From: Terribacillus sp. FSL K6-0262
GTDB lineage: Bacteria; Bacillota; Bacilli; Bacillales; Amphibacillaceae
Length of the DNA stretch: 64,000 bases
Assembly: GCF_037977385.1 (NCBI RefSeq)
Contig: NZ_CP150277.1
Location: 1,713,001 to 1,777,000, forward strand
Direction: 5' to 3'
The translations under genes and the position numbers were made by a program. Below the pieces are notes generated by a model. It was not told the origin of the DNA. It searched no databases and worked only from the letters and a program-made list of their open reading frames with translations. Below, piece after piece: positions 59,984 through 64,000 of this stretch (positions are counted from its first letter, which is position 1; each line of letters begins with the position of its first letter).

Positions 59984-60709
59984 TTATCGTAAATAAACCT
60001 TGTTGTCATGTGTTTTATGCTGATTGGAAGTGTCCAAATCGAAAACCTCGGCGAATCCGCTTCTCCCGGTCTCCGTGAGAAGGAGTGCGCGTGATCCGGA
60101 TTTTCTTTTCAGCCAATTCAATTCAAAAAAGCGTTCCAGCAATGCATTCCCCAAGGAACCAGCCAGATGATGCTTACGCTCGCTCCAGTCCAAGCAGCAA
60201 TGGCAGAATGAACGTCTTTTTTTTCGGAGTGTTTGCAAGTCGATGCCAAAGCTTGAGAAGAAGGCTTCTCCCATGGGGGTTAAGGTGAATTGTTCTTGTT
60301 CTTTCCTGACATATTCATTCGAGGCAAGCGTTTCTGCAACGAGTATGCCAAGGGAACCAGCCAGATGATCATAGCAGGTCCGGGCAAAGCGGATGGCCTG
60401 ATCCTCTGCTGCCTGATTGAAGGAGGAGACTTGAACCGGCGGGGTGATTGTCAGCAGTGATTCCATGACCTGCGCAATGGCGGGATCCTTTAATCCGTAA
60501 TAGCGATGGCGCCCCTGCTTCGCTCGTGACAGGAATCCAGCCTCCTCCAGCTTCTTTAGATGGAAGCTTGCTGTTTGAGGCGTGATGCCGGCAGCCCGGG
60601 CAAGCTCACCTGAGGTATGGAATCGGCCATCCATCATCATGGTAAGCATGATACTTCGTGATTCTTCACTGAGCAGACTGGCAGCTGCGGCAACGTGCTG
60701 CATATGCAA
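59984..60709 (-). CDS. ArsR-family regulator with C-terminal effector domain
   Basis: Regulator of 241 residues: winged helix in the first 80 residues (SGELARAAGITPQTASFHLK, KLEEAGFLSRAKQGRHRYYG) and a longer C-terminal domain with FCHCCLDWSERKHHLAGSLG, a pattern seen in ArsR proteins that control oxidoreductase genes. The TTG start (60709) sits 7-8 bases after AAAGGAG. Divergent from the flavin reductase gene with 88 bases between, which it very likely regulates. Confidence 0.85.
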   Translation of the reverse strand: MHMQHVAAAASLLSEESRSIMLTMMMDGRFHTSGELARAAGITPQTASFHLKKLEEAGFLSRAKQGRHRYYGLKDPAIAQVMESLLTITPPVQVSSFNQAAEDQAIRFARTCYDHLAGSLGILVAETLASNEYVRKEQEQFTLTPMGEAFFSSFGIDLQTLRKKRRSFCHCCLDWSERKHHLAGSLGNALLERFFELNWLKRKSGSRALLLTETGRSGFAEVFDLDTSNQHKTHDNKVYLR

Positions 60710-60797
60710 ATCGATTCTCCTTTCCAGGCATCCATATTTCGATGACGTTCGCAGTATCTATATTTTAAGCTAGAAATGGAAAGGGGAGTAGCAAATT

Positions 60798-61391
60798 ATG
60801 GTACATAAAACAATCAATCCGAAAATCTTATATTACGGCAACCCAGTCATCCTGCTTACGACAATGAATGAAGATGGGTCCACGAATATCAGTCCGATTT
60901 CCTCCTCGTGGGCATTGGATCATTTTCTTGTCATTGGCCTTGGTGCAGAGGGGAAAGCATATGAAAACTTGAAGCAGCGCGGTGAATGTGTGCTGAATAT
61001 TCCGGGTCCGGATTTATGGGAGCAGGTGGAAAGCCTTGCTGTCTGCACCGGTAAAGAAATAGTTCCTCCAGGAAAAGCGGCATATGGCTGTGTCTATGTA
61101 AAAGATAAATTCCAGGCTGCTGGTCTGACTGGAAAAAAATCTTCAGCGGTGAGTGCGGATGCCATTGCAGAATGCCCTACACAGATAGAAGGGAAAGTAA
61201 GGCATATCCGGGAGCCTGACTATATGGAGGGCATTGCTATTGCGGAAGTGGAAGCTGCAGCCATTCATGCACAAGAAGACATTATAAAGGAAGGGCATCA
61301 TATCGATCCTGGTAAATGGAGTCCGCTCATTTATAACTTCCGGCATTACTTTGGACTTGGCAAGGAATTAGGGAAGACAGCGCGGGCATGA
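60798..61391 (+). CDS. Flavin reductase family protein
   Basis: FMN-binding split-barrel protein of 197 residues (YILLTTMNEDGSTNISPIS-like start: PVILLTTMNEDGSTNISPIS; then SSWALDHFLVIGLG and NLKQRGECVLNIPG). Members reduce flavin with NAD(P)H or bind FMN as oxidoreductases; the exact substrate is unknown. AAAGGGGAG precedes ATG 60798. Transcribed divergently from an ArsR-type regulator, its probable repressor. Confidence 0.85.
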   Translation: MVHKTINPKILYYGNPVILLTTMNEDGSTNISPISSSWALDHFLVIGLGAEGKAYENLKQRGECVLNIPGPDLWEQVESLAVCTGKEIVPPGKAAYGCVYVKDKFQAAGLTGKKSSAVSADAIAECPTQIEGKVRHIREPDYMEGIAIAEVEAAAIHAQEDIIKEGHHIDPGKWSPLIYNFRHYFGLGKELGKTARA

Positions 61392-61395
61392 CGGA

Positions 61396-61434
61396 AGAAC
61401 CCCTCATCGATGGGATGAGGGGTTCTGTTATTTA
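61396..61434. terminator. Bidirectional terminator
   Basis: AGAACCCCTCATC/GATGAGGGGTTCT stem with a short loop, overlapping the stop of the HAD gene. Confidence 0.9.
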
Positions 61435-62105
61435 ACGAGCAGAAGTTCACGGAATGTGGTGAAATCTTGAATGATACCGCCGCATCCGAGCTGATTTTGT
61501 TTAAAGGCTTCATGATTCTTTCCGAAAGGATCGATTGCGATGACCGTACCGATGCCGGCTTCCTTGGCTGCTGTCAAACCAGAAAAGGCATCTTCGACCA
61601 CAAGGCACTCGCTTGGCTGCAGCCCCAGTTTCTTGGCTGCAATCAGGAAGATATCAGGAGCAGGCTTTCCAGGGAAGCTGCCATCATCGAAGGTGACGGC
61701 ATTGAAATCGAACCACCTGTCCAGCTTAAAAACATCAAAATAGAAGGAAACATTTTCTTTGACTGTGGCTGTTGCAATTGTTCGAGGTATATCCTGTGCT
61801 TTCAAATGATCCAAAGTATCCGTTAAGCCCTTCGTAAGCACAAGATCCTTCTTGTTTTGCAGGCAGAGCTCCCGGTAAAAACCTTCCTTTTCATCGGACA
61901 GCTCCCTGATATCATCGTCAGACAGCTCCTTACTGACAAAATGCCGCAGGATTTCACTATTCGTACGACCATGTATATTCTTGAAAATCTCTTCATCCGA
62001 AATGGATCCAGCAGCATATTTCCGGACCATATGGAACCAAGCCTGTTCATGTAAGTGGGAATCCAAAAACATAGTGCCATTGAAATCGAATATGACGCCC
62101 TTCAT
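61428..62105 (-). CDS. HAD-superfamily phosphatase / beta-phosphoglucomutase-like
   Basis: Cytoplasmic phosphotransferase of 225 residues. Motif I DFNGTMF (nucleophile Asp; N replaces the usual second D, typical of phosphatases or mutases with altered specificity), helical cap, motif II TATVKEN, motif III KPAPD, motif IV VEDAFSG. AAGGAGG precedes ATG 62105. Follows the DeoR/LacR gene in the same direction (12-base gap) and so may act on a sugar phosphate from the lac pathway. Confidence 0.85.
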   Translation of the reverse strand: MKGVIFDFNGTMFLDSHLHEQAWFHMVRKYAAGSISDEEIFKNIHGRTNSEILRHFVSKELSDDDIRELSDEKEGFYRELCLQNKKDLVLTKGLTDTLDHLKAQDIPRTIATATVKENVSFYFDVFKLDRWFDFNAVTFDDGSFPGKPAPDIFLIAAKKLGLQPSECLVVEDAFSGLTAAKEAGIGTVIAIDPFGKNHEAFKQNQLGCGGIIQDFTTFRELLLVK

Positions 62106-62117
62106 TCCTTCTCCTCC

Positions 62118-62882
62118 TTAAGCCTTCTTCGGCAGCTGAACCTCGACATATTGTTCGTAATGGGACTGAACATCTTCGCGAAGCTGATCGTCCGTTATCA
62201 AATAATCCATATCGTGCAGGTTATAAAATACATAGAAGTCTTCCCGGTTGAATTTTGTATGATCGACAAGCAAGTATTTACTGCGGGAGTTGTTCAGTGC
62301 GATTTGATGTGCTTCTCCTTCCTCGATACTATATGTGGAAATCTCTTCGTTATGGACCCCGTTTGCACTGATGAAAGCTTTGGTGAAATTGAGTTTTTGC
62401 AAACTGCTATTGACCAGCGGTCCGACGAAGGTTCCGGTATTTTTGCGAAAATCCCCGCCGATCAGGAGGATTTCAGCTGTATCACTTTGTGTCAGGATTT
62501 CAAATACCGGATAGCTGTTCGTAATGATCCTGATTTTCTTTTGGAGCAAATGACGGGCAAGCAGTTCGATTGTCGTCCCCGGCCCGAGGAAAACGGTATC
62601 GCGATCGCTGACGAGAGAGGCGGCCAAGGCTGCAATCTGTGTCTTTTCCTCTACTTGGACGCCAAGCTTTTCCACATGGGATAGTTCCTGATCCATTGCA
62701 TGGGTGATACTTTGTGCTCCGCCATGTATCCTTACTAACTTACCGGCCTTATCCAATTCATCTAAGTCCCTGCGGATTGTCATATCCGAAACATTCAAAT
62801 CGTGGATGATATCGTTGACTGTTATGATTCCTTTTTTGTTGACGATGTCCACTATTTTTAATAAGCGCTCTCTTTTCAACAT
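62118..62882 (-). CDS. lacR: DeoR-family sugar regulator (LacR-like)
   Basis: Repressor of 254 residues: DeoR helix-turn-helix (ITVNDIIHDLNVSDMTIRRD) with the following LDELDKAGKLVRIHGGA, and a sugar-phosphate-binding C-terminal domain (FLGPGTTIELLARHL; ISANGVHNEEISTYS). It is divergent from lacG, so a LacR-type repressor induced by a galactose- or tagatose-6-phosphate is likely. ATG 62882 chosen: GAGGTG lies 6 bases ahead. Confidence 0.85.
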   Translation of the reverse strand: MLKRERLLKIVDIVNKKGIITVNDIIHDLNVSDMTIRRDLDELDKAGKLVRIHGGAQSITHAMDQELSHVEKLGVQVEEKTQIAALAASLVSDRDTVFLGPGTTIELLARHLLQKKIRIITNSYPVFEILTQSDTAEILLIGGDFRKNTGTFVGPLVNSSLQKLNFTKAFISANGVHNEEISTYSIEEGEAHQIALNNSRSKYLLVDHTKFNREDFYVFYNLHDMDYLITDDQLREDVQSHYEQYVEVQLPKKA

Positions 62883-62986
62883 TATTTTCACCTCGAAACT
62901 TTAAACATAACTTATCATATGCAACTTTATGCAGTCAATATAAATAAACAAAATCGAACATCTTTAGTTGGATATGATTGGATTAA

Positions 62987-64000
<1,014 letters not shown>

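Overview
The window looks like a low-GC Gram-positive chromosome of the family Bacillaceae. It opens in the conserved walK-walH-walI-walJ-htrC block that lies near the replication origin in Bacillus and relatives. Shine-Dalgarno sites are of the AAGGAGG type, SigA-like promoters and U-tailed terminators are common, and the LexA (GAAC-N4-GTTC), Fur and cre-like sites are of the Bacillus kind. Two osmostress modules (a proH-proJ-proA type operon and an OpuC transporter) fit a halotolerant soil organism such as Terribacillus, but the genus is a guess. No rRNA, tRNA, CRISPR array, intact insertion sequence or prophage was seen.

Layout. 1-5876: cell-wall stress regulators of the Wal system and an HtrA-type protease, followed by a cluster of DnaA boxes (about 5905-6214). 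6245-9139: yhgE and its TetR regulator. 9311-12779: mannose-6-phosphate isomerase, a PBP3-like transpeptidase and a small membrane protein. 12799-17845: two amino-acid permeases and an amidase. 17882-22361: a MacB-like ABC exporter divergent from an OmpR-type two-component system, with 11-bp-spaced GCTGAA repeats between them. 22387-24822: secreted M6 (InhA-like) protease. 25309-26697: Nudix and Lin0512 genes. 26761-31230: two LacI regulators, a GH4 phospho-glycosidase and an NtdB-like sugar phosphatase with a palindromic operator in its promoter. 31723-34300: SOS-controlled Y-family polymerase and a DinF-like MATE protein. 34428-36297: PepSY membrane protein and a His-tailed lipoprotein. 36613-39861: proline synthesis. 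40086-43826: Fur-boxed feuABC-besA siderophore uptake. 43898-48132: FusB-like protein, lipoproteins, hypotheticals, an ABC ATPase relic and an oxidoreductase. 48169-52278: opuC operon with its TetR gene. 52442-54490: S15-type hydrolase. 54600-55350: degenerate rap gene with an intact phr-like gene. 55653-57496: PadR/HAAS and Xre/membrane-protein pairs. 57617-59566: an AmiE-like serine hydrolase and a C39-like peptidase. 59676-59961: a tiny holin-like toxin locus resembling a type I toxin-antitoxin module. 59984-61391: ArsR regulator and flavin reductase. 61428-64000: HAD phosphatase, DeoR/LacR regulator and the start of lacG.

The best candidates for a closer look are the unlisted type I toxin-like locus at 59.7 kb, the DnaA-box cluster at 6.0 kb, the broken rap with its intact phr-like partner at 54.6-55.35 kb, the stand-alone NtdB-like phosphatase with its own LacI operator at 30.4 kb, and the proline operon whose first two genes have ribosome-binding sites placed for AUU/AUC starts. 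Family assignments come from motif recognition and memory of homologues; no database search was run.
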